NCBI RefSeq assembly: GCF_020881035.1
Contig: NZ_JAJITC010000006.1
Coordinates: 62,001 to 126,000, forward strand
Direction: 5' to 3'
DNA: 64,000 bases
From: Paraburkholderia translucens
GTDB taxonomy: Bacteria > Pseudomonadota > Gammaproteobacteria > Burkholderiales > Burkholderiaceae
The position numbers and the translations under genes were made by a program. Position 1 is the first letter of the stretch, and the number at the start of each line of letters is the position of its first letter. Below are positions 7,792 to 16,252 of the stretch, piece after piece. The notes beneath the pieces were generated by a model. That model had not been told where the DNA came from and did not search any database. It saw only the letters and a program-made list of their open reading frames with translations.

Positions 7792-9444
7792 ATGCAATCC
7801 CCGCTCGATTCCGGCCGCCGCGAACAGATATATCCTGAACTCCCCGACGAGGACATAACCCGCATCGCACGCTTCGGCGAGATGCGTCATTGGCAAGATG
7901 GATCGTCAATCTTCAAGATCGGGGATCCTGGCTTCGGGCTGTATGTCGTGCTCGCTGGGGCGATACGGGTGACCCGTCGCGATGCATTGGGCCGCACGAC
8001 TATGCTCAACGAGCAGGGAGCGGGACAATTTGTCGGGGAAGCCGGGCAAATTTCAGGGCAACGGTGCCTCGTAGATGGATTTGCCATTGGCGAGGTCCGC
8101 GCCATCCATATTCGACCGGAGCAACTACGCGCGTTGTTGATTGCCGAAGCAGAATTAGGTGAACGCATCATGCGGTCACTGATTCTCAGGCGCGTCGGCC
8201 TCATCGAGAGAGGAAGTGGGATTGTGCTCGTGACGGACTCACAAACCACCAGATTAAACGCTCTGCAAGCCTTTCTTTCTCGCAACAATATTCCGCATAC
8301 TGTGGTCAATGCAGAGGCGGGCGGCGAATTATCCGAGTACCTGAAGAAATACCCGCCCGATGCATCGGACTACCCAGTTGTGCTTAGCCCCGACGGCATT
8401 GTCCTTCACGCGCCAACCGAATCACAGTTGGCTGAGGCGCTGGGGTGGTTGCCCGTGTTTGATTCCGATGAGGTTTTCGATGTCGCTGTGGTCGGCGCAG
8501 GCCCCGCCGGCTTGGCGACGGCCGTCTATGCGGCCTCCGAAGGCCTCCGGGTCATGGTCCTGGACCATCAGGCACCTGGTGGCCAGGCGGGTGCCAGTGC
8601 CCGAATCGAGAACTTCTTTGGATTCCCCACAGGCATTTCCGGACATGCGCTGACCGCTCGGGCATTTGTGCAGGCTCATAAATTCGGAGCCCGCACCGCA
8701 ATTCCGATGGAGGTGACTTCCCTGGATTGTGCATCGACCCCCTTCCGGCTGCAGTTAGGCAACCAGAAGGAAATCCACGCGCGCGCAGTGGTAATCGCGT
8801 CAGGTGCGGCATACCGCAGACCCAATGTCGAAGGACTCGCGGGTTTCGAAGGGCGAGGCGCGTATTACTGGGCGTCTGCCGTCGAAGCGAAAATGTGCAC
8901 CGGAAAAGACGTCTTTCTCGTCGGTGCTGGCAATTCAGCCGGTCAGGCCGCGGTCTATCTGGCATCTTTCGCACGGCGAGTGAGCATGATCGTGAGAGGG
9001 CCCAGCCTGAAAGCCACCATGTCTCAGTACCTTGTCGAACGCATTGCATCGCTGAAGAACATCGAGGTTCACTGCAACAGCCAGGTGACCGCGCTCAACG
9101 GATCGAATCACCTCGAGTCCGTGAACATTGTTCAGAACTCGCAGCATCGTACGTGCGCGACGGAGCACCTTTTTCTTTTTATCGGCGCGGTTCCAAATAC
9201 CTCCTGGCTGAACGGGTGCGGCGTAGCGGTAGGTTCGAGTGGCTTTGTCCTTACCGGCACGGCGGCTTCTGCGCACTCGGCGGAGCAAGAAACCAGCGTT
9301 AGTGGTGTCTTCTGCGCGGGAGACGTTCGCCAAGGTTCCGCCAAACGAGTTGCCGCCGCAGTGGGCGACGGCGCATCAGTGGTTGCTCAAATCCACCAAT
9401 ATTTGGAGCGAGTGAAGCCGTCTCGAACGGCGAGGATAAGTTAG
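7792..9444 (+). CDS. TrxB-like FAD oxidoreductase with N-terminal cNMP-binding domain
   Basis: A 550-residue fusion. The start is set at the ATG at 7792 because AGGA lies 5-8 bases upstream; the frame extends further up without an RBS. Residues about 20-140 form a Crp-type cyclic-nucleotide-binding domain (IFKIGDPGFGLYVVLAG, GQFVGEAGQISG). A thioredoxin-like linker follows (FLSRNNIPHTVVNAEA). From about 230 on comes a thioredoxin-reductase fold: FAD site VAVVGAGPAGLATAVYAASE, then APGGQAGASARIENFFGFP, NADPH site LVGAGNSAGQAAVYLASFA, and the C-terminal GVFCAGDVRQGSAKRVAAAV. The redox-active CxxC of true thioredoxin reductases is absent (GAGNSAGQAAVY follows directly), so it is probably not a thioredoxin reductase. 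The substrate is unknown. The GlxA regulator diverges from it. Confidence 0.85.
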   Translation: MQSPLDSGRREQIYPELPDEDITRIARFGEMRHWQDGSSIFKIGDPGFGLYVVLAGAIRVTRRDALGRTTMLNEQGAGQFVGEAGQISGQRCLVDGFAIGEVRAIHIRPEQLRALLIAEAELGERIMRSLILRRVGLIERGSGIVLVTDSQTTRLNALQAFLSRNNIPHTVVNAEAGGELSEYLKKYPPDASDYPVVLSPDGIVLHAPTESQLAEALGWLPVFDSDEVFDVAVVGAGPAGLATAVYAASEGLRVMVLDHQAPGGQAGASARIENFFGFPTGISGHALTARAFVQAHKFGARTAIPMEVTSLDCASTPFRLQLGNQKEIHARAVVIASGAAYRRPNVEGLAGFEGRGAYYWASAVEAKMCTGKDVFLVGAGNSAGQAAVYLASFARRVSMIVRGPSLKATMSQYLVERIASLKNIEVHCNSQVTALNGSNHLESVNIVQNSQHRTCATEHLFLFIGAVPNTSWLNGCGVAVGSSGFVLTGTAASAHSAEQETSVSGVFCAGDVRQGSAKRVAAAVGDGASVVAQIHQYLERVKPSRTARIS

Positions 9445-9677
9445 TTGTCGACGGCGCATTCGAGCGTCGGACACTTCTCGATGCGGATAAAGGGACATTC
9501 CAGATTTCCGGCACGTCGGGCGGTACAGCCATATCCATGACCGATGTGGGAGCGGGTACGCATACGATTGCCAACCCGCGGTGGCGCAAGTCGGATCACA
9601 ACCCGGCCGACGCTGCGCAAGGCGTGAACGCAAAGCCGACGGCCATAGAAGAAGCCCAGACCTGCGTCGATACCTGA
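9417..9677 (+). pseudogene. C-terminal fragment of an unidentified protein (VgrG-tail-like)
   Basis: An open frame overlapping the end of the oxidoreductase and closing with TGA at 9675-9677 reads ...LVVDGAFERRTLL, a Gly/Thr-rich beta stretch (GTFQISGTSGGTAIS) and HTIANPRWRKSD. It has no start codon of its own, but its composition is protein-like and it is followed directly by a terminator. The short repeated beta pattern recalls C-terminal tails of T6SS VgrG proteins or adhesins. I cannot confirm either. A toxin/immunity pair lies less than 1 kb downstream, so a broken delivery gene is a reasonable guess. Confidence 0.3.
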
Positions 9678-9682
9678 CGGCG

Positions 9683-9706
9683 AAGGCGGCGCAATGCCGC
9701 TTTTTT
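9683..9706 (+). terminator. Rho-independent terminator
   Basis: The stem GCGGC/GCCGC with a GCAAT loop (9686-9700) is followed by six T residues. It lies just after the fragment that ends at 9677 and closes the oxidoreductase-side transcript before the AT-rich toxin region. Confidence 0.75.
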
Positions 9707-10004
9707 GTTGAGCCGCAATATCAAAAAAACGCGATTGAAAATGAGATGTCTGGAATTATCGTGAATATTTGTCAAATCGGCTCTATCCCGAATTAAAACT
9801 GTTGACCACAGCCCGTTTAGATGGTCAATTTGTCGGGCATTTTTCACAGATCGGAATACGTCGAATGAAACAACAAGCACAGGAAGGCACCTGAGAGCTT
9901 ATGACGGACGAGGAAGAATGTCTGTGCTGCGGCATAACCTATTCAATATATTCCAGGTTCCCGCCAATGCCATCCGCAAAAGCACTGAACGTCGAAACCG
10001 GTGA
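9707..10004. other. AT-rich intergenic region before the toxin locus
   Basis: This stretch has visibly lower GC than its surroundings. It contains an inverted repeat TTGACCA (9801-9807) / TGGTCAA (9821-9827) with a 13-base spacer, possibly an operator or hairpin. A short ORF from 9901 has no recognisable motif. No transposase remnant was identified. The compositional change suggests that the toxin segment was acquired. Confidence 0.4.
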
Positions 10005-10325
10005 ATGGTTTCGTTTGACCGGCTTCGGTCGTATTCAACCGGGTACCGAATGGCCGAGGCCTTGGGTTACGCAAGGGCCCGCAAAACGGGCGATCATGTC
10101 GTGCCAGAGTGGTGGACACAGTATTTTGGTGTGGCGCCGGATGTGGTGGTAACCAAGGGGGAGCCGCTTCGTGATCGGACTGGACAGGGCCGCAGCCCGG
10201 CACGACGAACCGGCGTGTGGGGACTTGACAGCGAAAAGACAGTGCGTAGTGAGCGCTTGGAGCCGCATTTGCGCTACCTGATACAGCGCTTGGCACTGCC
10301 CCGGGGGGATTTGAAAGAGCGCTGA
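10005..10325 (+). CDS. DUF4279-like protein, incomplete
   Basis: A 106-codon frame. Its second half carries the DUF4279 pattern: TQYFGVAPDVVVTKGEP, RRTGVWGLDSEKTVRSERLE and PHLRYLIQRLALP. The strand that normally precedes this (about 20 residues) is not recognisable and the C-terminal strands after the helix are missing, so the reading frame is probably cut at both ends. The start codon at 10005 is only the first available. DUF4279 proteins often sit beside polymorphic toxins and are thought to be immunity or accessory proteins. The position just upstream of a toxin gene fits, but the protein may be non-functional. Confidence 0.45.
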   Translation: MVSFDRLRSYSTGYRMAEALGYARARKTGDHVVPEWWTQYFGVAPDVVVTKGEPLRDRTGQGRSPARRTGVWGLDSEKTVRSERLEPHLRYLIQRLALPRGDLKER

Positions 10326-10454
10326 AAGCGTGGGCGCGAAGATGCGGTTCTGTTACTGGGTCAATGAGTCGGGAGATCGAGTCCCTGATATTTCACTTTC
10401 CTGCGAAAAGGCCTTAACGCGTAGAAAACAACACGAAATGAAGGAGCAAGATTG

Positions 10455-11075
10455 ATGGGTATTCCCTTACCAGCCACGTTAGCTGCAGCAGTCAATGCCC
10501 TGACACAGACCGTCCCCATGCCTCTTCCTTTGCCTCGCCCCGGAGCTACTTCGGGTCCGATGGATGGCACGGGGCCGGGCGTGGGTGCTGATAGCGGATT
10601 GGGCTCGCTACCGCGTGACCGCTCCCGTGAGCGTGAAAGAGCGTGCAAGTGCCCGCCAGAAAAGGGCGAGAAAGTGAGACGCAATCACAGCATGAACCCG
10701 GAGCCGCGACGCTATCAGGCCCGCATTACTGGATTCGAATATGGAATAACCACGGATGGACACGGCCGTGAGACCAGCCAGGGCTGGAATATGGAGTGGG
10801 AATGGTTTGCCACGGAATTTGACGGATTCCAGCACTCGCAGTGCCTCTTGCAGGAGGCGAAGGGAAACTACGATCAGTTTATAAAGGACGACGGCGAAGT
10901 GTTGCGCTTCTTCGCGGGTTTCGATTCGATGCAAGATCAGATAAAGACGCAGGGGGCGATTGTGCGCGCCAATCCTCCCGCGAGGTTAATGTGGTACTTT
11001 CAAACGCCGAAGACCCGCGCTTACATGCTGCGAACTCTCGCAGCCAACGGTGTTTCTTCTACCTATCAACCGTGA
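10455..11075 (+). CDS. Polymorphic toxin with Tox-REase-5 nuclease domain
   Basis: A 206-residue protein starting at ATG 10455, with AAGGAG eight bases upstream. Residues about 1-65 are Pro/Gly-rich without a domain. Residues about 65-206 match the Tox-REase-5 restriction-endonuclease fold: a Cys-containing entry (CKCPPEKGEKVRRNHSMNPE), YQARITGFEYG, a predicted catalytic E-x-K strand (CLLQEAKGNYDQF) and the conserved tail ANPPARLMWYFQTPKTRAYM. In other bacteria this domain occurs on T6SS-delivered DNase effectors such as Pseudomonas TseT. There is no signal peptide and no PAAR or Rhs domain, so delivery would need a separate partner. The immunity gene starts eight bases after the stop. Lower GC than its neighbours. 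Confidence 0.85.
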   Translation: MGIPLPATLAAAVNALTQTVPMPLPLPRPGATSGPMDGTGPGVGADSGLGSLPRDRSRERERACKCPPEKGEKVRRNHSMNPEPRRYQARITGFEYGITTDGHGRETSQGWNMEWEWFATEFDGFQHSQCLLQEAKGNYDQFIKDDGEVLRFFAGFDSMQDQIKTQGAIVRANPPARLMWYFQTPKTRAYMLRTLAANGVSSTYQP

Positions 11076-11082
11076 GTCGGCC

Positions 11083-11814
11083 ATGAATCTGTTTTCGCAG
11101 CATCGAGACCCTGACAACATTCCCTCCAGAGCATTTTTCTTCCATTTTGAACGTCTTCGGCCAGTTATCGAATTGCTGGTGCGGAAAGACCGGTTGCTTG
11201 AAAACTGGTATCTCAAAGGAGACAATCTTGAGGAGGCGCTAAAGTATCGAGCTTACGAAGACGATCGTCCGACAAAGGATGCAGTGAATGAAGTCGCTGA
11301 TCGCTATAAGGGCAAAGGTGAAAATGCGCCGAAGACTATCGGTATTTGGAATGGCATCCAATCAGATGACAGCGGGGCAGCATTTTCGATTTCAATTGAT
11401 GGTGACAGGCTTTTGCCCCAATCTTTTGAACTAGCTATCGATGAAAAAAACCACGTGTCATCTCGGCTCGGTGGATTCCGATCCGTTGCCGAAGTCGTTG
11501 GTAAGATCGCAGAAATTTACGATCCCTTCTATGTGACGTTCGGCCCTCGAAAGTATTTCGAAAAGCAGGTATTCGACGATCGTCCCGGCGTAAGCTGGAT
11601 GCTCTACCTGCCGCACGTTCTCACGCCGACCCAGGTTCCTGAAGCACGGGCACTGATTCCCGTTATGCGCGATGGCAAGCAGCAAGGCACGATCATCGTC
11701 AGCGTGACGGATGAAGTGTTCGACGTGAACAACCGCGCGCACGTGAAGGTCGCGAATGATATCGAAATTCGCCTTGCGGACCAGGACCTGTTGCCGCGAT
11801 TCATTGATCTTTAA
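11083..11814 (+). CDS. Imm52-family immunity protein
   Basis: A 243-residue soluble protein that starts eight bases after the toxin stop. An in-frame upstream start inside the toxin gene is less likely. The layout fits Imm52, which is described as the usual neighbour of Tox-REase-5 toxins: ISIDGDRLLPQSFELAID, a middle segment YDPFYVTFGPRK, then RPGVSWMLYLPHVLTPTQVP, and a C-terminal strand-rich region with GTIIVSVTDEVFD. It should bind and neutralise the upstream nuclease in the cytoplasm. Both genes are cotranscribed. Identification rests on the position and on recalled family patterns. Confidence 0.8.
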   Translation: MNLFSQHRDPDNIPSRAFFFHFERLRPVIELLVRKDRLLENWYLKGDNLEEALKYRAYEDDRPTKDAVNEVADRYKGKGENAPKTIGIWNGIQSDDSGAAFSISIDGDRLLPQSFELAIDEKNHVSSRLGGFRSVAEVVGKIAEIYDPFYVTFGPRKYFEKQVFDDRPGVSWMLYLPHVLTPTQVPEARALIPVMRDGKQQGTIIVSVTDEVFDVNNRAHVKVANDIEIRLADQDLLPRFIDL

Positions 11815-11972
11815 TCACGCAGAGTCAGCCGTTGGATACAAAGCAGACCCGCAGCCGAAGCGAGCCTTGCCGAACGGACTTCATTCTTGGCATGAGGTGT
11901 GAATTCCTCGATGAGTGTTTGAAGCATGTCGCGCAGTGAGCGCACGTATGGGAAAGCGCTAGTTATGCCCAT
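11811..11972 (-). CDS. Small ORF of unknown function
   Basis: A 53-residue frame (ATG at 11972, TAA at 11811-11813) converging on Imm52 with overlapping stops. It reads as a plausible two-helix protein (SLRDMLQTLIEEF, then ARLASAAGLLCIQRL) but has no clear ribosome-binding site and I know no family for it. It may be a fragment. The rest of the 294 bases between Imm52 and ilvD shows nothing else. Confidence 0.25.
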   Translation of the reverse strand: MGITSAFPYVRSLRDMLQTLIEEFTPHAKNEVRSARLASAAGLLCIQRLTLRD

Positions 11973-12108
11973 ACCCCGCGATGAATCAGATTCTTAAGGA
12001 AGTCTGAAGAGAATTGTCTGGCAGGCAGCAGCACATGTGACAAGAACTGTAGCGTCAGTCCCGGTCCCACTCGCATCACCGCGAATGGGACCAGCGCACT
12101 GATCCGCT

Positions 12109-13971
12109 TTACTTGCGCTTCAATTGCGAAATATCGCGCACCGCGCCGCGATCGGCCGAAGTCGCGAGCGCCGCGTATGCCTGCAATGCCTGCGACACCA
12201 CACGCTCGCGATTCGCCGGCTGCCACGCGGCGTCGCCGCGCGCTTCCATCGCCGCGCGACGGCGTGCGAGCTCTTCATCCGAGACCGCAAGATGCATCTT
12301 GCGCTGCGGAATGTCGATCTCGATCACGTCGCCGTCTTCGACCAGACCGATCGTGCCGCCTTCGGCCGCTTCCGGCGACGCATGGCCGATCACGAGACCC
12401 GACGAGCCGCCCGAGAAGCGGCCATCGGTAAACAGAGCGCAGCTCTTGCCAAGCCCCTTCGACTTCAGATACGAAGTCGGGTACAGCATTTCCTGCATAC
12501 CCGGACCGCCCTTCGGACCTTCATAGCGGATCACCACGACATCACCCGGTACGACCTTGTCGCCGAGAATTGCGTCAACGGCGTCGTCCTGGCTTTCGAA
12601 CACGCGCGCGCGGCCCGAGAAGATCCACTGCGATTCGTCGACACCCGCGGTCTTCACGATACAACCTTTCTCCGCGAGGTTGCCGTACAGCACGGCGAGG
12701 CCGCCGTCCTTCGAGTAGGCGTTCGCCTTGCTGCGGATACAGCCGCTCTTGCGGTCCGTGTCGAGCGTCGCGAAGGTCGCTTCCTGGCTGAACGCGACCG
12801 TGGTCGGAATGCCGCCCGGCGCCGCGCGGAAGAACTTCTGCGCTTGCTCGCCCGCGCCGCCGGCGATGTCCCACTTCGCGATCGCATTGCCGAGCGTGCC
12901 GCTATGCACGTTGCCGCACGACAGGTCGAGCAGCTCCGCGCGAGCGAGCTCGCCGAGAATACCGATGATGCCGCCCGCGCGATGCACGTCCTCGATGTGG
13001 TACTTGTCGGTCATGGGCGCGGCCTTGCACAGGCACGGCACCTTGCGCGAAATCCGGTCGATGTCCGACATCGTGAAATCGACGCCCGCCTCCTGCGCGG
13101 CGGCCAGCAAGTGCAGCACGGTGTTGGTCGAGCCGCCCATCGCGACGTCGAGCGTCATCGCGTTTTCGAACGCCTGCTTCGTGGCGATGTTGCGCGGCAG
13201 GACCGAGGCGTCCTCTTCCTGGTAGTAACGGCGGCACAGGTCGACGATCAGGCTGCCGGCCTGTTCGAACAGGCCCTTGCGCCATGCGTGCGTCGCGACG
13301 ATCGTGCCGTTGCCCGGCAGCGCGAGGCCGATCGCCTCGGTCAGGCAGTTCATCGAGTTCGCGGTGAACATGCCCGAGCACGATCCACAGGTCGGGCACG
13401 CGCTGCGCTCGACTTCCGCAACTTCGGCGTCGCTGATCTTCGGATCGGCGGCCTTGATCATCGCGTCGATCAGGTCGACCTTCGCGATCACCTGGCCGCC
13501 GGTCGGTGCCTTGACCTTGCCCGCTTCCATCGGACCGCCCGACACGAACACGACCGGAATGTTCAGGCGCATCGCGGCCATCAGCATGCCGGGGGTGATC
13601 TTGTCGCAGTTGGAGATGCAGACCATCGCGTCCGCGCAGTGCGCGTTGACCATGTACTCGACCGAGTCGGCGATCAGTTCGCGCGACGGCAGCGAATACA
13701 GCATGCCGCCGTGGCCCATCGCGATGCCATCGTCGACGGCGATCGTGTTGAATTCCTTCGCCACGCCGCCGGCCGCTTCGATCTGCTTCGCGACCAGCGC
13801 GCCCAGGTCGCGCAGATGCACATGGCCCGGTACGAATTGCGTGAACGAGTTCACGACCGCGATGATCGGCTTGCCGAAATCGTCGTCCTTCATGCCGGTC
13901 GCGCGCCACAGCGCGCGGGCGCCGGCCATGTTGCGGCCATGAGTCGAAGTGCGTGAGCGATAGTGGGGCAT
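12109..13971 (-). CDS. ilvD: Dihydroxy-acid dehydratase
   Basis: A 620-residue enzyme of full length for the E. coli-type IlvD. It removes water from 2,3-dihydroxy-isovalerate and -methylvalerate, the third common step of valine/isoleucine synthesis. Iron-sulfur ligands are visible in [15 protein letters not shown] and [17 protein letters not shown]. Other family blocks are [20 protein letters not shown] at the N-terminus, [15 protein letters not shown], and [20 protein letters not shown] with the C-terminal catalytic Ser. The gene stands alone. Its leader contains a long AT-rich palindrome at 14092-14130 that may be an operator. The plus-strand frame across the same region is a shadow. Confidence 0.97.
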   Translation of the reverse strand: MPHYRSRTSTHGRNMAGARALWRATGMKDDDFGKPIIAVVNSFTQFVPGHVHLRDLGALVAKQIEAAGGVAKEFNTIAVDDGIAMGHGGMLYSLPSRELIADSVEYMVNAHCADAMVCISNCDKITPGMLMAAMRLNIPVVFVSGGPMEAGKVKAPTGGQVIAKVDLIDAMIKAADPKISDAEVAEVERSACPTCGSCSGMFTANSMNCLTEAIGLALPGNGTIVATHAWRKGLFEQAGSLIVDLCRRYYQEEDASVLPRNIATKQAFENAMTLDVAMGGSTNTVLHLLAAAQEAGVDFTMSDIDRISRKVPCLCKAAPMTDKYHIEDVHRAGGIIGILGELARAELLDLSCGNVHSGTLGNAIAKWDIAGGAGEQAQKFFRAAPGGIPTTVAFSQEATFATLDTDRKSGCIRSKANAYSKDGGLAVLYGNLAEKGCIVKTAGVDESQWIFSGRARVFESQDDAVDAILGDKVVPGDVVVIRYEGPKGGPGMQEMLYPTSYLKSKGLGKSCALFTDGRFSGGSSGLVIGHASPEAAEGGTIGLVEDGDVIEIDIPQRKMHLAVSDEELARRRAAMEARGDAAWQPANRERVVSQALQAYAALATSADRGAVRDISQLKRK

Positions 13972-14091
13972 CTGTATCCTCAGGAATTGCTGTTATCGGT
14001 ATTGATGAGCGCCCGCGCGGGCGTGGGAATCACATGAGCGCGCGGACCTGGCGCTGGGAACGAATAGTGCAAGAACGCGAGTAAGACGTCC

Positions 14092-14130
14092 AATATATTT
14101 TTTTGGCACTATTAGGTCGAAAAATATATT
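14092..14130. promoter_or_regulatory. AT-rich palindrome in the ilvD leader
   Basis: AATATATTTTT (14092-14102) and AAAAATATATT (14120-14130) form a perfect 11-base inverted repeat with a 17-base spacer, about 120-160 bases upstream of the ilvD start. In a region of otherwise high GC this stands out as a possible regulator site or promoter element. No bound protein can be named. Confidence 0.45.
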
Positions 14131-14185
14131 AATCCGCGCCGCGCGCCAATGATCGGGAAGGCGTTCGTGACGAACCGCCGTTCGA

Positions 14186-14221
14186 CAAAAGGGCCGATGA
14201 AGCAATGCTTCATCGGCCCTT
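14186..14221 (-). terminator. Strong terminator for the amino-acid binding-protein gene
   Basis: AAGGGCCGATGAAGCA (14189-14204) pairs with TGCTTCATCGGCCCTT (14206-14221). On the minus strand the stem is followed by TTTT. It lies 26 bases after the stop at 14247, so it ends that transcript. Confidence 0.85.
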
Positions 14222-14246
14222 CGTGTCTTTACCGCCTCTGCCGCTC

Positions 14247-15392
14247 TTACATCTTCACGATGTCGAGCAGCGTCTTCTTGCCGTCCTTGTAGTCGTACAG
14301 CGAGATCACGCCGTGCTGAAGGTCACCCTTCGCGTCGAACGTCGTTTCGCCGGTCACGCCCTTGTAGTCGGTGCCCGACACCTTCGCGAGAACCTTCGCC
14401 GGGTCGGTCGAGTTCGCGCGCTTCATCGCGTCGACGACGATATACACCGCGTCGTACGTGAACGGTGCATCGAATTCGATCGGATGGCCGAAGCGCTTCG
14501 CGTACTTCGCCGCGAATTCCGCGCCGCCGTTCATTCGCTCGACCGCCATGCCGGCTTGCGAGCACACCACGTTGCCCGCCGCCGGACCGGCGAGGTCCGG
14601 GAGGCTTTCGGTGCACACGCCATCGCCCGACAGCAACTTCGCGCGCAGGCCCAGTTGACGCGCCTGCTTCGCGAGCGGACCACCGGTCGCGTCCATGCCG
14701 CCGTACATGATCGCGTCGGGATTCTCGCCCTTGATCTTCGTCAGAATCGCGCGGAAGTCGACGGCCTTGTCGTTGGTCGCGTCGTGCGACACGACTTTCA
14801 GGCCGAGCGACTTCGCGGTCTTTTCGAATTCGTTCGCGAGGCCTTGGCCGTAGGCGGTCGAATCGTCGACCACGGCCACGGTCTTCACGTTCAGGTTCTT
14901 CGCGGCGAAGGTGGCGAGCGCCGGGCCTTGCTGCGCATCGGTCGCGACGACGCGGTAGGTCGTCTTGAAGCCCTGCAGCGTGTATGCCGGATTTGTCGAC
15001 GACGGCGAGATCTGCACGATGCCCGCGTCGCTATAGATCTTCGACGCCGGAATCGACGCGCCCGAGTTCAGGTGGCCCACCACCGCGACGACCTTGTCAT
15101 CGACGAGCTTCTGCGCGACCTGGGTCGCCTGGCGCGGGTCGCCCGCGTCGTCCTGCGCGTCGAGCGCCAGTGTGATCTTCTGACCGTTGATCGTCAGACC
15201 CTTGGCGTTGATTTCCTCGATGGCGAGGCGCGCGCCGTTTTCATTGTCCTTGCCGAGGTGGGCGGAGCCGCCCGTCAACGGACCCACGTGGCCGATCTTG
15301 ACGACCTGATCGGCGTTCGCCGTGCCGGCGAAGCCTGCGAATGCGACGACTGCCGCGCTAACCGGCAGCAGTTTGTGAAGCTTGAACGACAT
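14247..15392 (-). CDS. Branched-chain amino-acid ABC transporter, binding protein
   Basis: A 381-residue periplasmic protein of the LivJ/LivK family. The start is set at the second ATG (15392) because AGAGGAG lies nine bases upstream; it abuts the first ATG at 15401. The signal peptide runs to about residue 28 (AFAGFAGTANA). The mature protein begins VVKIGHVGPLTGGSAHLGKD and contains the binding-site block VVGHLNSGASIPASKIYSD and SPSSTNPAYTLQGFK, typical for Leu/Ile/Val binding. No permease or ATPase gene is adjacent, so it probably serves a transporter encoded elsewhere. The 305 bases upstream (15393-15697) hold its promoter region and no other gene. Confidence 0.92.
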   Translation of the reverse strand: MSFKLHKLLPVSAAVVAFAGFAGTANADQVVKIGHVGPLTGGSAHLGKDNENGARLAIEEINAKGLTINGQKITLALDAQDDAGDPRQATQVAQKLVDDKVVAVVGHLNSGASIPASKIYSDAGIVQISPSSTNPAYTLQGFKTTYRVVATDAQQGPALATFAAKNLNVKTVAVVDDSTAYGQGLANEFEKTAKSLGLKVVSHDATNDKAVDFRAILTKIKGENPDAIMYGGMDATGGPLAKQARQLGLRAKLLSGDGVCTESLPDLAGPAAGNVVCSQAGMAVERMNGGAEFAAKYAKRFGHPIEFDAPFTYDAVYIVVDAMKRANSTDPAKVLAKVSGTDYKGVTGETTFDAKGDLQHGVISLYDYKDGKKTLLDIVKM

Positions 15393-15697
15393 ACAACACA
15401 TCTCCTCTTACTTACCTTGCCAACCAGATGGTTGGGGATTGCTGATACCGCTGAGACATTGCCATTCATCCATTCAGGATGATTTGAAACGGCGCCAATC
15501 CGGCATTGCGCCGGGTCCGCCGCTTTTTGGTGCAGAACGATAACGCAAAACCAGCGCAAGGGACAGATTTCCGCGCAACCGGGATCGGCGCCGCGGGTTT
15601 CGCGCCACCGTTTCATCGCTCTATTGTTCTGGCGTTCTCGCCGAATGCGCAAAGCGGAACGAGTGGCGGTTCAACGCTTGCGGTCCTGGGCCTGCGC

Positions 15698-16132
15698 TTA
15701 GCCAGGCTTGAAATCGGCCAGCATCACGCCCTCCCGCATATGCGCGAGGGCGGCCGCCACATAATCGACGATCGGTGCCGGTGGATGGTCCGGCTTCGCC
15801 CACACGAAGCCCGAGCACTTATGCGGCTCCATGTTCGCGAGTTCGCCTTGCCATGAGCGGCAGGCGAGAAAGAAACTGATACGGTTCGTATCCGAATCGC
15901 GCCGCATCACGAGCTTGAATTCGAGCGCGCCGGGCGCAATCGTCACGCCCGCTTCTTCTTTCGATTCGCGAATCGCGCACTGTTCGATCGATTCGCCCGG
16001 TTCGAGATGACCGGCAATCAACGCGTACTGGCCGTCCTTGAAACCCGTATTCGCTCGCTGGATGAAAAGGCACTCGCCCTGCCCGTTTAGAAACAGCACG
16101 TTCACGTCGACGACGCTTTGCATTCGGCTCAT
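15698..16132 (-). CDS. Nudix hydrolase
   Basis: A 144-residue protein with a complete Nudix box, GHLEPGESIEQCAIRESKEE followed by AGV (pattern Gx5Ex7REUxEExGU). It would hydrolyse a nucleoside-diphosphate-linked compound with a divalent metal; the substrate is unknown. Start MSRMQSVVDVNVLFL at 16132 is preferred over the longer frame because the extension is basic and lacks family likeness. The region LVMRRDSDTNRISFFLACRSW resembles MTH1-like or ADP-ribose-type members. It lies 120 bases downstream of the sugar-binding-protein gene on the same strand, possibly in one transcript. Confidence 0.88.
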   Translation of the reverse strand: MSRMQSVVDVNVLFLNGQGECLFIQRANTGFKDGQYALIAGHLEPGESIEQCAIRESKEEAGVTIAPGALEFKLVMRRDSDTNRISFFLACRSWQGELANMEPHKCSGFVWAKPDHPPAPIVDYVAAALAHMREGVMLADFKPG

Positions 16133-16252
16133 TTGAGTGGGGGCAAACCGACGGACTCTGTGCGATGCGCGGTCAGCCCAGCGGTTCGTTGTAAATGAAT
16201 TCCGGCAGACCGGACATGATGCCACGGCAGAAAACGATCCCCGCGCGCCGCC

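Noticed and set aside
12124..13956. Plus-strand open frame of 610 codons across ilvD
   Set aside because: It is the antisense of a certain gene, Arg/His/Asp-rich without motif; an effect of GC-rich third positions.
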